From: Oxalobacteraceae bacterium
Lineage (GTDB): Bacteria; Pseudomonadota; Gammaproteobacteria; Burkholderiales; Burkholderiaceae_D
Direction: 5' to 3'
NCBI GenBank assembly: GCA_021768485.1
Contig: JAIZVZ010000019.1
Span: 1 to 51,087 of the forward strand
Length of the DNA: 51,087 nucleotides
The notes beneath the pieces are model-generated. The model had not been told where the DNA came from and did no database searches. It was given only the letters and a program-made list of their open reading frames with translations. The number at the start of each line of letters is the position of its first letter. Positions within the stretch are counted from its first letter, which is position 1. Made by a program: the position numbers and the translations under genes. Shown here piece after piece: positions 40,992-48,915 of the stretch.

Positions 40992-41631
40992 TCCGGTCTC
41001 CTCTATTTTTGGATTAAATTTTTTTTGGGGTGTGGCGCGTCCGAAAAAAAACCGACGCAATGCGAGCCGTGCGTCATCGATGCTGACGCGACATTTGTTT
41101 GTGCCAAACCAGTCGCTGGTAGCGGCGGTTGCAGACTCCACAAGCTGTCGTCGCGCTGGATATCCACGATGACAAAGACATCCATGCATCCACAACTTGC
41201 AGCAACCAAACAGCCGGTGCGAACAGGCCAGGCAAGACCGGAAATCTTTAAAAACTCGCTCTGAAACACGAACAATTCGGCCGATTAAAACACTTAGATT
41301 TGCTTAAGTCAAGCAATTCGCCCCCCGCAAAAACAGCCGCCGGCATACTGTCGCGCCATCTGCAACGCCGGCGTCAGCACCATTGGCAATACATTTTTAA
41401 ACGTCTCGCCAGCAAGTTCCGCCCCAGGCAATGGCAATTTTTCCAAAGGCAAAAACAGGCCGGGCGCGCGACCTCGAGCACCGGCGCCGGCAACTTGTCA
41501 TACGATGCCAAAATAAAACACGTTCACATGCAGTGTCTTTCTTTCTCCTTTTAAAGCTTTCTGTCGCCATCTGTTGCACAATCACATAAAGACCGCCATT
41601 CCACGCCTTCCCCTACAAAGAGATCCCCCTC
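40992..41631. other. 640-bp gap with a minus-strand leader and no supported gene
   Basis: The gap separates the CoA-transferase from the TraB/GumN-like gene. It holds the promoter at 41284-41312, a dyad TTGCTT-N5-AAGCAA (41300-41316), and a hairpin GCGTCA/TGACGC (41071-41089) in the predicted leader. Open frames on both strands (for example 41003-41275 minus) lack ribosome sites and family features. A small RNA or leader regulator is possible but not shown. Confidence 0.5.
41284..41312 (-). promoter_or_regulatory. Sigma-70 promoter upstream of the CoA-transferase gene
   Basis: On the minus strand, TTGACT (41312-41307) and TTTAAT (41289-41284) are 17 bases apart, each matching five of six consensus bases. 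The expected start near 41277 gives a 286-base leader. The -35 lies in a 17-bp dyad TTGCTT-N5-AAGCAA, possibly an operator. Confidence 0.6.
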
Positions 41632-42645
41632 ATGATCAAGCGCCTGTGCTTTACCCTCTGCATGCTTGTCCTGACGCTGCCGGTGACGGCGCAAACCACA
41701 GCAGGCGGCGCCAGCCAGGACAGTGAGGACGCCGATTTGGCGCCCGAAAAAATCACGGTCGTCAGCAGCCGGCCGGGACCCGGTTTATGGAAAATTTCCA
41801 AAGGGGATCATGTGCTATGGATATTCGGCAGCTATTCGCCCTTGCCCAAGAATATGCAATGGCGTTCGCACGAAGTCGAAACAATCCTGGCGCAATCGCA
41901 AGAATATCTGATGCAGCCGGCGGCGACGACCGAACTGGGCTTTTTCAAATCGGTGCGCTTGCTGCCCTATATGATCGGGCTGAAGAAAAACCCGGACGGC
42001 AAGCAACTGCAGGATTTGTTGCCGGCCGATGTATATGCGCGCTGGCTGCTCTTGAAAAACAAATATATCGGACTCGACGACGGCGTCGAACGCTACCGGC
42101 CGCTGTTTGCCGCCAACGAATTGCTCTTGAAAGGATTGGATCATGCCGGTCTGGCCTCGGACCGCCAGATTCGCCTGACGATAGAAAAAATTGCCAAGAA
42201 AAACAATCTGAAGATGACGGCCTCCACAGTCACGCTGGCGGTTGACGATCCGGCCGCAATCATCAGGGATTTCAAACAGTCGCCGATCGACGACATCGCC
42301 TGCTTCACCAAAACCCTGGACCGCCTGGAAACCGACCTCGGCGCCATGCGGGTACGGGCCCATGCCTGGGCCAAAGGCGATTTGCAAGCGATCGCCAAGC
42401 TCGATTATGCCGATCGCGACGATGCCTGCAAGTCGGCCCTGACCAATAGCAGCTTCTTGAAAGGCCAGCCCGAATTCCACTCGGCCGAGGCGCGCATGCG
42501 GACGGCCTGGCTGGCCGCCGCCGAAAAAGCACTGGCGAACAATCGCTCGACCTTTGCGATCCTGCAACTGCGCACCATCCTCGATCCGCACGGCCTGGTC
42601 GCGGCGCTGCAGGCCAAAGGTTATACGGTGGAAAAGCCGCGCTAA
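41632..42645 (+). CDS. TraB/GumN family protein lacking the usual His motifs
   Basis: This 337-residue exported protein has a signal peptide (LCFTLCMLVLTLPVTAQ). Its layout matches TraB/GumN proteins: an N-terminal strand WKISKGDHVLWIFGSYSPLP (about residues 53-72), a helical middle, and a C-terminal GLVAALQAKGYTVEKPR. In most members the first strand carries GTxH and the end carries GAxHLxG; both are thought to hold catalytic or metal residues. Here they read GSYS and FAILQLR, so the His residues are gone. It is probably a divergent, non-enzymatic or differently active form. No partner gene is clear. Confidence 0.8.
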   Translation: MIKRLCFTLCMLVLTLPVTAQTTAGGASQDSEDADLAPEKITVVSSRPGPGLWKISKGDHVLWIFGSYSPLPKNMQWRSHEVETILAQSQEYLMQPAATTELGFFKSVRLLPYMIGLKKNPDGKQLQDLLPADVYARWLLLKNKYIGLDDGVERYRPLFAANELLLKGLDHAGLASDRQIRLTIEKIAKKNNLKMTASTVTLAVDDPAAIIRDFKQSPIDDIACFTKTLDRLETDLGAMRVRAHAWAKGDLQAIAKLDYADRDDACKSALTNSSFLKGQPEFHSAEARMRTAWLAAAEKALANNRSTFAILQLRTILDPHGLVAALQAKGYTVEKPR

Positions 42646-42655
42646 GCAGGCAGCA

Positions 42656-42799
42656 ATGCGCAAACTGCCGCCGACGCCCACGGCGGTATCGCAGGATGAT
42701 ATCGCGCGGGCCCTCAGCAGCGGGGCCGCGCGCCGTGTAACGCCGCGGCAGGATGACGAAGCGGATATGCCCGCCATCCTGTGCAGCAATACCTCATGA
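42656..42799 (+). CDS. Possible 47-residue protein of unknown function
   Basis: The frame starts at ATG 42656, 10 bases after the TraB-like gene, with a weak GCAGG site, and stops at TGA 42799. The sequence (VSQDDIARALSSGAARRVTPRQDDEADMPA within it) is polar and looks non-random, with no signal or membrane helix. It may be translated together with the TraB-like gene, but it could also be chance. The ggt gene converges 46 bp later. Confidence 0.35.
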   Translation: MRKLPPTPTAVSQDDIARALSSGAARRVTPRQDDEADMPAILCSNTS

Positions 42800-42845
42800 C
42801 CGCAGATATGTTCGTACAGCGGTCCACTCACATCACAAAGCGCTT

Positions 42846-44597
42846 TTAATAACCTGTTGCCAGGCCATCGCCGCGCGGATCGGTACCGGCCGATTTGAGG
42901 TTGGTGACCGGATCGATGACGATGGCGCCGGCATGGCCCATGGTATCGGTATAGTCGTCTACCTTGACCACCGGATGGCCGCGCGTCTTCAGGCTATCGA
43001 GCACATCTTGCGGCACCCGCCCCTCGATTTTCAAGTCATTCGACGAAGCGCCCCAGGTACGGCCGTTCAGCCAGCGTGGAGCGGCAATCGCATCTTGCGG
43101 CGACATGCCGAAGTCGACAATCCGGGTGGCGATGGCGGCCTGGGTTTGCGGCTGTCCTTCGCCGCCCATGGTGCCATAGACGAGAAATGGCTTGTCGTTC
43201 TTAAGCAGCATGGCCGCATTCAAGGTATGGAAGGTGCGTTTGCGCGGTTCCAGGTGGTTGATGTCATTTTTATCGAGCGAGAAGAAGCTGCCGCGGTTTT
43301 GCAATACGAAGCCGGTGCCCTTGGCGACGATGGCGGAGCCGAAGTCATGATAAATACTCTGGATCAGCGAGACCGCATTGCCATCCTTGTCGACCACGCC
43401 AAGCCATACCGTATCGCCCTTCGGTTCAAGCGGCTTCAGATTTTGAGAGGCCTTGTCCATCTTGATCCGGGCCGCCTGTTCCACGCCATGCGCCTTCGAC
43501 AGCAGGCGCTCGAGCGGGATGTTGGCGAAATCGGGATCGGTCAGATATTTATCCCGGTCAAGGAACGCTTCCTTGGTCGCCTCGACGATCAGGTGGTAAT
43601 AATCGCTACTGCCTTCGCCGAGACGCTTGACGTCAAAATTATTCAAAATGTTCAGGATTTCGAGAGAGGCCATGCCTTGCGTATTCGGCGGCAAGTTATA
43701 CGCCTTGTAGCCGCGATAATCGACGCTGAGCGGCTTTACCCAGTCCGCATGGTGCTGGGCGAAGTCGTCAAGACTCAACATGCCATCGTGGGCTTTTAAG
43801 TCCGCCACGATCATCTTGGCGATAGGCCCTTTATAAAAAGCCTTGGAGCCATCTTTTGCGATCAGTTGCAGCGAGTGCGCAAGATCGGGCAATTTCATTG
43901 CTTCACCAACTTTATAGGCGGAACCATCGGCCTTCAGATAAGTCTGGCGGAAGCCGTCGAAGCGCTGCAGGTTACGAAATTCATTATCGTTCGGATTGAT
44001 ATTGATTTCCTCCCAGCGCGCCAGCGATGGCGTGACAGGGAAACCGTCTTTGGCGTATAAAATTGCGCTGTCAAACAATTTACTCCACGGCAATCCCTTA
44101 TTGCTCATGCTGGCATGCGAATAACGGTAAGCGGCATCCCAGCCCGATACCGCGCCGGGGACTGTATTGGCCGCATAGTAACCGCGCGATGGAATCTTGC
44201 TAAAGCCTTTGCTCTTGTAAAAATCGATGGTCGCTTTCGCGCCCGAGCGGCCGCTGGCATTGAGCGCACGCACTTCCTTGGTCTTGGCGTTATAGATCAG
44301 CCAAAAATTGTCGCCGCCCAAAGTATTCATTTGAGGATAAACCACCGCCAAGGTGGCGGCAGCGGCAATGGCGGCATCGACCGCATTACCGCCGTCGCGC
44401 AGCACCGCCAAAGCCGCTTGCGAGGCCAGATAATGCGGCGTGGTCACGGCGCCATTGACTGCAATCGGATCGAGGCAGCGCGATGGCGTATCGCAATATT
44501 TACCGGGGGCCTTTTCAGCATGCACCATTCCGCCCGCCATGAAAAGAGACAATGCGAGAACGGAACTTCTGAGGATCTTATGTTTATTGGGAGTCAT
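42846..44597 (-). CDS. ggt: Gamma-glutamyltransferase family protein (Ntn hydrolase), exported
   Basis: The 583-residue precursor belongs to the gamma-glutamyltransferase family, which cuts itself at a Thr that becomes the nucleophile. That Thr is residue 396 in GDTVWLGVVDKDGNAVS. The glycine pair of the oxyanion region is in YGTMGGEGQPQ. The segment lacks the TTH form of classical Ggt and resembles the YwrD-like/acylase subgroup, so the substrate may not be glutathione. A signal peptide follows ATG 44597 (SSVLALSLFMAGGMVHA). An ATG four codons earlier is also possible. It is divergent from a GntR regulator. Confidence 0.9.
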   Translation of the reverse strand: MTPNKHKILRSSVLALSLFMAGGMVHAEKAPGKYCDTPSRCLDPIAVNGAVTTPHYLASQAALAVLRDGGNAVDAAIAAAATLAVVYPQMNTLGGDNFWLIYNAKTKEVRALNASGRSGAKATIDFYKSKGFSKIPSRGYYAANTVPGAVSGWDAAYRYSHASMSNKGLPWSKLFDSAILYAKDGFPVTPSLARWEEININPNDNEFRNLQRFDGFRQTYLKADGSAYKVGEAMKLPDLAHSLQLIAKDGSKAFYKGPIAKMIVADLKAHDGMLSLDDFAQHHADWVKPLSVDYRGYKAYNLPPNTQGMASLEILNILNNFDVKRLGEGSSDYYHLIVEATKEAFLDRDKYLTDPDFANIPLERLLSKAHGVEQAARIKMDKASQNLKPLEPKGDTVWLGVVDKDGNAVSLIQSIYHDFGSAIVAKGTGFVLQNRGSFFSLDKNDINHLEPRKRTFHTLNAAMLLKNDKPFLVYGTMGGEGQPQTQAAIATRIVDFGMSPQDAIAAPRWLNGRTWGASSNDLKIEGRVPQDVLDSLKTRGHPVVKVDDYTDTMGHAGAIVIDPVTNLKSAGTDPRGDGLATGY

Positions 44598-44662
44598 TTT
44601 CTTGTCCATTTCAAGATATTTGATATAACAAATACAGTTATATATGTCGTTTTTATTCGCAA

Positions 44663-44691
44663 CTGATATATCAGATTGCAAATTGATTATA
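44663..44691 (-). promoter_or_regulatory. ggt promoter (-10) with a palindromic operator candidate
   Basis: On the minus strand TATAAT (44691-44686) fits a -10, with a poor -35. The expected start is near 44679. The perfect 12-bp palindrome CTGATATATCAG (44663-44674) lies just downstream of it, a classic repressor position. Half-sites of the same motif recur at 44795-44800 and 44827-44832 near gntR. Confidence 0.5.
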
Positions 44692-44733
44692 TCCTTCAAG
44701 CAAAAAAACATATTAAAAATAAACAAATGTGTC

Positions 44734-44746
44734 TCGTTTTAAACGA
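44734..44746. promoter_or_regulatory. Perfect 13-bp palindrome in the ggt-gntR intergenic region
   Basis: TCGTTT-T-AAACGA is perfectly symmetric and lies in the middle of the 266-bp AT-rich region between the divergent genes. It is a second operator candidate. Confidence 0.35.
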
Positions 44747-44863
44747 AAAAACAGCCAATATTCACAAAATCGCTATGCACCCCAACAACTTGCTCTGATA
44801 TTTATAAAAAAAAGATATATGCGATAATCAGACACAGGCACCTCTCTTCTATAAATTTATCCA

Positions 44864-45541
44864 ATGCAAATACCTGCCGTGAAAAAATCAATACCAGACA
44901 AAAAAACGCTGGCCAGAAATGCCTATGAAATTATTGAAGAGATGATTGTCAGTCTCAAACTCGAGCCCGGAGCGAAGATTTCAGAGAAATCATTAAGCGA
45001 ATTATTGGGCATGGGCAGAACGCCGATCCGCGAAGCGCTGCAACGCCTGGCGGCAGAAGGCACGGTCATCATTGCCCCGCGCGCCGGGATCACGGTCTCC
45101 GACATCGATATCTCCGATCAATTCCGCCTGATCGAAGTGCGCCGCGGCCTCGAACGCATCATGGCCGGCCGCGCATCCCTGCTGGCAAGCGATGAAGAGC
45201 GGCGCCAGTTTACGGCGCTGGCCGACAATTTCAGCAAGGCGGCGCAAACCAGCGATGAAGATTTGTTCATCGTGACTGATCGTAATTTCAATAATTTACT
45301 GGCGGCCTCGGCCCGCAACCGTTATGTCTTGATGGCGATGTCCTTGATACAGGGACAAACCCGGCGCTTCTGGTATTTGTACTTCAAGCGCTTTGGCGAT
45401 TTGCCCAAGGTCAGCCGGCTGCACGCCAATATCGCGCTGTGCATTGCCAACGGCAATGAAAAAGCGGCGCAAAAAGCCTCGGATGAATTGATTGATTATG
45501 TTGAGGAATACACAACAAAAACCATGAAGGCGATGTGCTGA
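44864..45541 (+). CDS. GntR family transcriptional regulator (FadR-type, FCD domain)
   Basis: The 225-residue product has an N-terminal winged helix (AYEIIEEMIVSLKLEPGAKISEKSLSELLGMGRTPIREALQRLAAEG, residues about 20-66). A helical FCD ligand domain follows, with RLIEVRRGLE, FIVTDRNFNNLL and HANIALCIANGNEKAA. Such regulators answer to small carboxylates or amino acids. The gene is divergent from ggt, and the shared region has palindromes, so ggt is the likely target. The two ATGs at its start (44864 and four codons on) are both usable. Confidence 0.92.
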   Translation: MQIPAVKKSIPDKKTLARNAYEIIEEMIVSLKLEPGAKISEKSLSELLGMGRTPIREALQRLAAEGTVIIAPRAGITVSDIDISDQFRLIEVRRGLERIMAGRASLLASDEERRQFTALADNFSKAAQTSDEDLFIVTDRNFNNLLAASARNRYVLMAMSLIQGQTRRFWYLYFKRFGDLPKVSRLHANIALCIANGNEKAAQKASDELIDYVEEYTTKTMKAMC

Positions 45542-45873
45542 CACCTTTCGCGCGCCGCTCAAGCTAAAGCCGGCAACGATACAAAAAACGCCCGCCAGCC
45601 ACGCCGGGCCACCCGCCCCGCGCACGGCGGTCCCGCCGCAGATTGCCCGGCGCGACCAAGCACGACGCAAAATGATGTACTTTCCCCACGATTGCAAAAA
45701 ACTCCACCTGATTTGTTATATTTATTAGCGCAATTTATGCACGCATGGCAATATGTTCCTCCTATGCAAACATCTGCCATGAACAGCATTTCAAAGGCAT
45801 ATTCCCCGAGTATGCTTTTGTTTGTCGCTAGGCAATATATGGCTTGAAGATTTTATCCATTTGGGGAGTCGTA
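45542..45873. other. 332-bp gap before the lipoprotein operon
   Basis: The first half is GC-rich and shows nothing I can name. The second half is AT-rich and probably holds the operon promoter. It includes an inverted repeat AAAGGCATA-N9-TATGCTTTT (45793-45801 and 45811-45819; one mismatch) about 55 bp before the first start codon. Open frames here have no ribosome site. Confidence 0.5.
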
Positions 45874-46557
45874 ATGAAAACAAGTAAAAATTGGGGAATC
45901 CTGGCAGCCGCATCAATCAGCGGCCTGCTCTTGGCTGGCTGCGCCACCGAAAGTTCACAAACTTTGAACGTGCCGACCGTCACCAGCGCCAGCCGGCCCT
46001 ATGCCGGAACGCGCACCCTGATCGCGGTAGGAAAATTCGACAACCGCTCCAGCTTCATGCGCGGGATTTTTTCGGACGGCATAGACCGTCTTGGCAGTCA
46101 GGCAAAGACGATTTTGATTTCACATCTGCAACAGACAAACCGTTTCAATGTGCTGGACCGCGATAATTTGGCAGAGCTGAAGCAGGAAGCCAACTTTAAA
46201 AATCAAGGCCAAAATATCAAAGGTGCCGATTTTGTCGTGACCGGCGATGTCACTGAATTCGGTCGCAAGGAAGTCGGCGATCATCAATTGTTCGGCATCC
46301 TGGGCCGCGGAAAAACGCAAATTGCCTACGCCAAAGTAACGCTCAACATCGTCAACATCGCCACCTCGGAAGTGGTGTACTCCAGCCAGGGTGCCGGCGA
46401 ATACAGTCTGTCGAACCGCGAAATCGTCGGCTTTGGCGGCACCGCCAGCTACGATGCCACCCTCAATGGCAAAGTGCTTGACCTGGCCATGCGCGAAGCC
46501 GTCGACCATCTGGTGATTGGGGTGGAAGCGGGTGCAATGTCGACCAACAAACAATAA
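45874..46557 (+). CDS. CsgG-like outer membrane lipoprotein
   Basis: This 227-residue lipoprotein has lipobox LLAGC followed by Ala, which favours the outer membrane. It belongs to the CsgG/HfaB group: RTLIAVGKFDNRSSFMRGIF near the start, then LISHLQQTNRFNVLDRDNL, GADFVVTGDVTEFGRKEVG and a C-terminal region ending in DLAMREAVDHLV. CsgG itself forms a secretion pore for curli, but no curli genes are present here. I start at ATG 45874, with GGGGAG 5 bases before it. It leads a three-lipoprotein operon with the next two genes, a set also found in other proteobacteria. Confidence 0.9.
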   Translation: MKTSKNWGILAAASISGLLLAGCATESSQTLNVPTVTSASRPYAGTRTLIAVGKFDNRSSFMRGIFSDGIDRLGSQAKTILISHLQQTNRFNVLDRDNLAELKQEANFKNQGQNIKGADFVVTGDVTEFGRKEVGDHQLFGILGRGKTQIAYAKVTLNIVNIATSEVVYSSQGAGEYSLSNREIVGFGGTASYDATLNGKVLDLAMREAVDHLVIGVEAGAMSTNKQ

Positions 46558-46578
46558 TAAATGGAACAGCGGAAAAGC

Positions 46579-46947
46579 ATGAAACATATTCTTATCAAAC
46601 CCTTTGCCATGAGCATGGCAATTACCGCCGGTCTCGCCCTTGCCGGCTGCAAGACGGCACCGCCGACCATGTATCAATGGGAAGACTATCAACCGCAGGT
46701 CTATCAGCACTTCAAAGGCGAAAGCCCCGAGCAGCAAATTGCAGCCATGGAAAAAGGTCTGCTGGAAATTGCCTCCCGCAGCAAGAACCCGCCACCCGGC
46801 TACCATGCGCATCTCGGCTTGTTGTACGCCATGACAGACAAACAGGATCTGGCGCTGGCCCAATTTGAAATTGAGAAAAAATTATTCCCGGAATCTACAA
46901 CCTATATGGATTTCCTGCTGAAAAATACCAAGAAAAGTGAGAAATGA
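46579..46947 (+). CDS. DUF4810 family lipoprotein
   Basis: The 122-residue product has a lipobox LALAGC followed by Lys. The mature part has the DUF4810 pattern (MYQWEDYQPQVYQHFKGESPEQQIAAMEK), then a TPR-like helix pair (GYHAHLGLLYAMTDKQDLALAQFEIEKKLFPES). It starts 21 bp after the CsgG-like gene. The start could be six codons earlier, but the later ATG has a GGAAA site. Its stop TGA overlaps the region where the next gene begins. Confidence 0.85.
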   Translation: MKHILIKPFAMSMAITAGLALAGCKTAPPTMYQWEDYQPQVYQHFKGESPEQQIAAMEKGLLEIASRSKNPPPGYHAHLGLLYAMTDKQDLALAQFEIEKKLFPESTTYMDFLLKNTKKSEK

Positions 46948-46948
46948 T

Positions 46949-47653
46949 ATGTTAAAAAGATGGGCGAAACTGGCCGTCTGCCTGCTGCCGGCATTATTTG
47001 TGGTCGGCTGCGCGACGCACAAGACAGCACCCTACGACTACACGGCATTCAAACAAAGCGACCCGCATTCGATTGTCATTTTGCCGCCATTAAATAACTC
47101 GCCGGACGTCAATGCAACTTATAGCATGTATGCGCAATTGACTTACCCGCTGGCCGAGGCTGGCTACTATGTCTTTCCGGTCGCCTTGGTGGACGAGACC
47201 TTCAAGCAAAATGGACTCAGCACTGCAACCGACATCCACGCCGTGAGCACCGACAAGCTGCGCGACATATTTGGTGCCGATGCCGCCCTGTACGTAACCA
47301 TCAGCAGTTACGGCAGCAGCTATACGGTAATCAATAGCGTCGTCACGGTGACCGCCAGCGCCAAATTGGTGGATTTGAAAACCAAAGCCATACTGTGGAC
47401 AGGCACTGCCAGCGCAAACAATAACGAAGGCAATAACAATTCCAACGGTGGCCTGATTGGCGCCCTGGTGGCGGCGGCCGTAAAACAAGTCGTCCACAGC
47501 ACAACGGATGCATCGCATCCGGTGGCCGGTACCGCCAGCGCACGCCTGCTGTCGGGCGGCACGCGCGATGGCATCCTGTATGGCCCGCGCTCGCCTAGCT
47601 ATTCGAAGCAGCAGGCGACACCTCGTCCGGCAGGCGACGCCTCCAAGTCCTGA
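46949..47653 (+). CDS. GNA1162/DUF799 family lipoprotein
   Basis: The 234-residue product has lipobox FVVGC followed by Ala. Its mature domain matches the DUF799/GNA1162 family, named after a Neisseria lipoprotein with a LpoB/TolB-N-like fold: SIVILPPLNNSPDVNATYSMYAQLTYPLAEAGYYVFPVALVDETFKQNGL. The C-terminus is low-complexity (Asn, Gly, Ser rich). It begins one base after the DUF4810 stop, so translation is coupled; a GTG four codons up is possible but less likely. Its partners suggest a shared envelope complex. Confidence 0.88.
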   Translation: MLKRWAKLAVCLLPALFVVGCATHKTAPYDYTAFKQSDPHSIVILPPLNNSPDVNATYSMYAQLTYPLAEAGYYVFPVALVDETFKQNGLSTATDIHAVSTDKLRDIFGADAALYVTISSYGSSYTVINSVVTVTASAKLVDLKTKAILWTGTASANNNEGNNNSNGGLIGALVAAAVKQVVHSTTDASHPVAGTASARLLSGGTRDGILYGPRSPSYSKQQATPRPAGDASKS

Positions 47654-47670
47654 CAGTCCTGGCAGCCAAG

Positions 47671-47701
47671 AGGGGGCTAGCCACGCCAGGCTGCGCCCCC
47701 T
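47671..47701. terminator. Hairpin after the lipoprotein operon
   Basis: Stem AGGGGGC/GCCCCCT (47671-47677 and 47695-47701), with an inner AGCC/GGCT stem, begins 18 bases past the GNA1162-like stop. There is no T-tract, so termination by rho or processing is possible. Confidence 0.4.
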
Positions 47702-47751
47702 GATTGCGCCGCTGTCGGGCGTCGGCGAGCAGCCAGCCTGGCCGTCCAAAT

Positions 47752-47813
47752 ACAGCACGTATTACAGCACGTATTACACAGCACGTATTACAGCACGCCT
47801 CACAGCACGCCTT
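47752..47813. repeat. Five tandem 12-bp units at the 3' end of hcr
   Basis: ACAGCACGTATT occurs at 47752, 47764 and 47778 (after a 2-bp insertion), then ACAGCACGCCTC (47790) and ACAGCACGCCTT (47802). The hcr stop codon (47812-47814) touches the last unit. The array fills the gap between converging genes. Confidence 0.85.
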
Positions 47814-48861
47814 ACAACAGCAACTCAACCGTCACGCAGCTGCGGGCCCGGGTACTGCAGGCCAGCGCCAAGCCGGCACTAAGGTCGTCTTCGGTCAGCG
47901 TTGCCGTGCTGGCGCGTTCGACCTGGCCGCTGATGACCTTGCATTTGCACGAGCCGCAGACGCCGGCGCGGCAGGCGGCGATCAGCGGCACGCCGCTCGC
48001 CTCCAGCACCTCGAGCAGGGTCTGGCCGTCGACAATGGCGGCCGTCTTGCCAAAGCCCGCAATGGCCAGCTCGAACACCTGGGCGCCGACCTCCGCTGCA
48101 GGCAAGGCCTCGGGTGTAAAATTTTCCTTATGGAAGCGATCTGCCGGCAAGGCGCGTTCGCGATACCAACTCTCAATCATCGCCATATAGGGCGGGTTGC
48201 CACACAAATAGAAATGGCAGCTGGCGGCATCAGTCAGCAATCCGTCCAGCCTTTCCGGCGTCAAAAAGCCGGCGTGGCGATCCGCCTGCCCTTCTGCATT
48301 GTCGAGAAACAGGTCGAGCCTGAAATTCGGATAGCGCACTTGCATTGCCAGCAGCTCGTCACGGAAAATGATGTCTTGTTCGCTGCGTGCGCTCAGGATG
48401 AAATGAATGGACGCCTCCGCGTCCAGCGCCAGCAGCCAGCGCGCCATGGCCATCACGGGCGTGACGCCGCTGCCGGCCGACAGCATCACCAGCGGACCGG
48501 CGCAAGCCTCTTCCGACAGATAGAACTCGCCGGCGGTGACGCCGGCTTCCAGGTATTGACCGGCATGCAAATTGTCGAGCAAGAAGTTCGAGACCAGACC
48601 ACCTGCCACGCGCTTGACCGTGATCGTGATGGAGCCAGTGTTGAGCGGAGACGACGAGATCGAATAGGCACGGTGATGACGCTGGCCATCGATCTCGACC
48701 GCGAGTGTGACAAACTGACCGGGCTTATAGTCAAAGCGGGCCGGCATGTCGGAGGCCAGGGTAAAACTGGCGCTATCGTGCGTTTCATCATGACGGGCAA
48801 TACAACGTGCGGCGCCGCCTTGCCAGAGCGGAGGCAGCATTGGGTGTGACAACATATTCAT
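47812..48861 (-). CDS. hcr: NADH oxidoreductase Hcr (Hcp partner)
   Basis: Hcr passes electrons from NADH to Hcp. The 349-residue product has the FAD motif RAYSISSS, the NAD-binding GSGVTPVMAMARW, and a C-terminal [2Fe-2S] ferredoxin domain with Cys in CRAGVCGSCKC and a further Cys in ALACST. The order FAD, NAD and then ferredoxin at the C-terminus is the Hcr layout. I start at ATG 48859-48861. The gene lies 54 bp after hcp on the same strand, so the two form an operon. Its end overlaps a tandem repeat. Confidence 0.92.
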   Translation of the reverse strand: MNMLSHPMLPPLWQGGAARCIARHDETHDSASFTLASDMPARFDYKPGQFVTLAVEIDGQRHHRAYSISSSPLNTGSITITVKRVAGGLVSNFLLDNLHAGQYLEAGVTAGEFYLSEEACAGPLVMLSAGSGVTPVMAMARWLLALDAEASIHFILSARSEQDIIFRDELLAMQVRYPNFRLDLFLDNAEGQADRHAGFLTPERLDGLLTDAASCHFYLCGNPPYMAMIESWYRERALPADRFHKENFTPEALPAAEVGAQVFELAIAGFGKTAAIVDGQTLLEVLEASGVPLIAACRAGVCGSCKCKVISGQVERASTATLTEDDLSAGLALACSTRARSCVTVELLL

Positions 48862-48915
48862 TGTTATTTTCTCGATTGATGCGAAGAGCGGGCGCGCCTG
48901 GCGCCCGCTCTTCAT

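Noticed and set aside
41003-41275. Minus-strand frame of 90 codons upstream of the CoA-transferase
   Set aside because: No Shine-Dalgarno sequence and no family features; better explained as leader RNA.
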